Assembly: GCF_000425945.1 (NCBI RefSeq)
Contig: NZ_AUEK01000007.1
Coordinates: 186,001 to 250,000 of the forward strand
Direction of reading: 5' to 3'
Length of the DNA stretch: 64,000 bases
Origin: Candidatus Solirubrobacter pratensis
Lineage (GTDB): Bacteria; Actinomycetota; Thermoleophilia; Solirubrobacterales; Solirubrobacteraceae
Part shown: positions 63,706 to 64,000 of the stretch, piece after piece
Numbering within the stretch: position 1 is the stretch's first letter
Layout of the letters: every line of letters starts with the position of its first letter
Translations under genes and position numbers: made by a program
The notes under the pieces: model-generated
What the model was told of the DNA's origin: nothing
Seen by the model: the letters and a program-made list of their open reading frames with translations, nothing else
Database searches by the model: none

Positions 63706-64000
63706 TTACGAGCCCTGCGGGCCGTACATGCGCGCGGCCAGTGCCCTCTCCTCCTCGCGCATCTCCTGCTCCAGCTTCGACTCCGTGACGACCTCGTAGG
63801 GCACGCCCTCGCTGATCGTGATGTTGCCCAGGCGGTGACGCGACTCGTGCTGGCGCTCGTCGGCCTCGGAGCCGTCCGCCCGCAGGAAGATGGTCACGCG
63901 CTCCGAGATCACGTAGTCGCTCTTGCGGCCGTCCTTCACCTGGACCGCGCGCGGGTTGTAGTCCACGTCCAGGCCGTACAGCGTGCCGAGGTCGTCGCCG
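63706..64000 (-). CDS. Unknown element protein (partial, C-terminal end)
   Basis: The last 97 codons of a gene that enters from the right edge. The frame is open to the edge (GDDLGTLYGLDVDYNPRA), then VSERV-like strands (DYVISERVTIFLRADGSE) and a helical tail (ESKLEQEMREEERALAARM). The GTG at 63966 is not needed as a start. No family can be named from this fragment. Confidence 0.6.
   Translation of the reverse strand, partial: GDDLGTLYGLDVDYNPRAVQVKDGRKSDYVISERVTIFLRADGSEADERQHESRHRLGNITISEGVPYEVVTESKLEQEMREEERALAARMYGPQGS

Noticed and set aside
29187..64000. CRISPR array or cas genes.
   Set aside because: No regularly spaced repeats of 25-40 bases and no Cas motifs were seen on either strand.

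Overview
The left part (1 to about 29.0 kb) is chromosomal DNA of a very high-GC actinobacterium. The gene content (WS/DGAT acyltransferase, DUF3052, SRAP, VKOR-like protein, MntR/MntH, EAL-DICT) and the strong G/C bias at codon third positions suggest a Thermoleophilia/Solirubrobacterales-type host; this is inference, as no rRNA or marker gene lies in the window. From about 29.19 kb to the right edge the sequence changes: GC is visibly lower (by eye, not computed), genes are short (often 40-140 codons), overlapping or nearly so, and almost all unknown. A phage-type sigma factor, many small DNA-binding and zinc-ribbon proteins and a few large odd proteins point to a phage-like element (prophage, phage-plasmid or similar) that runs past 64 kb. 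No integrase, terminase, capsid, portal, tail, polymerase or tRNA gene is visible, so the type of element is open.

Host layout. 1-2.1 kb: partial WS/DGAT gene, ECF sigma factor, terminator, probable c-di-AMP (ydaO-type) riboswitch and RlpA-like wall protein. 2.1-9.2 kb: dinB behind a LexA box, a thioredoxin-TPR co-chaperone, an alpha/beta hydrolase, an EAL-DICT protein, DUF3052, an M48 peptidase and a Tat-exported amidase. 9.2-15.5 kb is a metal homeostasis island: zur diverges from znuA-znuB-znuC-second permease with a Zur box in the promoter; a VKOR gene diverges from mntR-mntH with a candidate MntR box. 15.5-29 kb: LppP/LprE-like lipoprotein, MscS channel, acyl-CoA ligase, SRAP protein, K+/H+ antiporter, phosphoesterase, J-domain protein, SNF2 helicase, M14 carboxypeptidase, EamA exporter with divergent LysR regulator, HAD phosphatase and a STAS protein.

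Element layout. 29.2-34.6 kb: leftward operon of unknown and winged-helix proteins headed by a GHKL ATPase with a C-terminal zincin motif. 34.55-35.3 kb: divergent control region and a winged-helix gene. 35.3-35.8 kb: strongly folded non-coding stretch. 35.8-41.1 kb: a four-HTH protein, an 815-residue GNAT/zinc-ribbon protein and the sigma factor. 41.2-47.3 kb: rightward cluster with a secreted/LysM cassette and a winged-helix/HicA-like fusion. 47.2-53.3 kb: leftward operons, including an ArsR-like protein with a DnaJ-type zinc knuckle inserted in its DNA-binding domain. 53.8-59.4 kb: a dense rightward run of small genes. 59.3-64 kb: a leftward block with a 562-residue zinc-motif protein and a partial gene at the edge.

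Two themes recur. Many genes on both sides of the junction have a TANNNT -10 hexamer 5-8 nt before the start codon and no ribosome binding site, which predicts leaderless mRNAs and helps fix starts. Several gene-free gaps of the element carry the same -10 element followed by long stems, which predicts small structured RNAs. All functional calls rest on reading motifs in the sequence; no database search was run.
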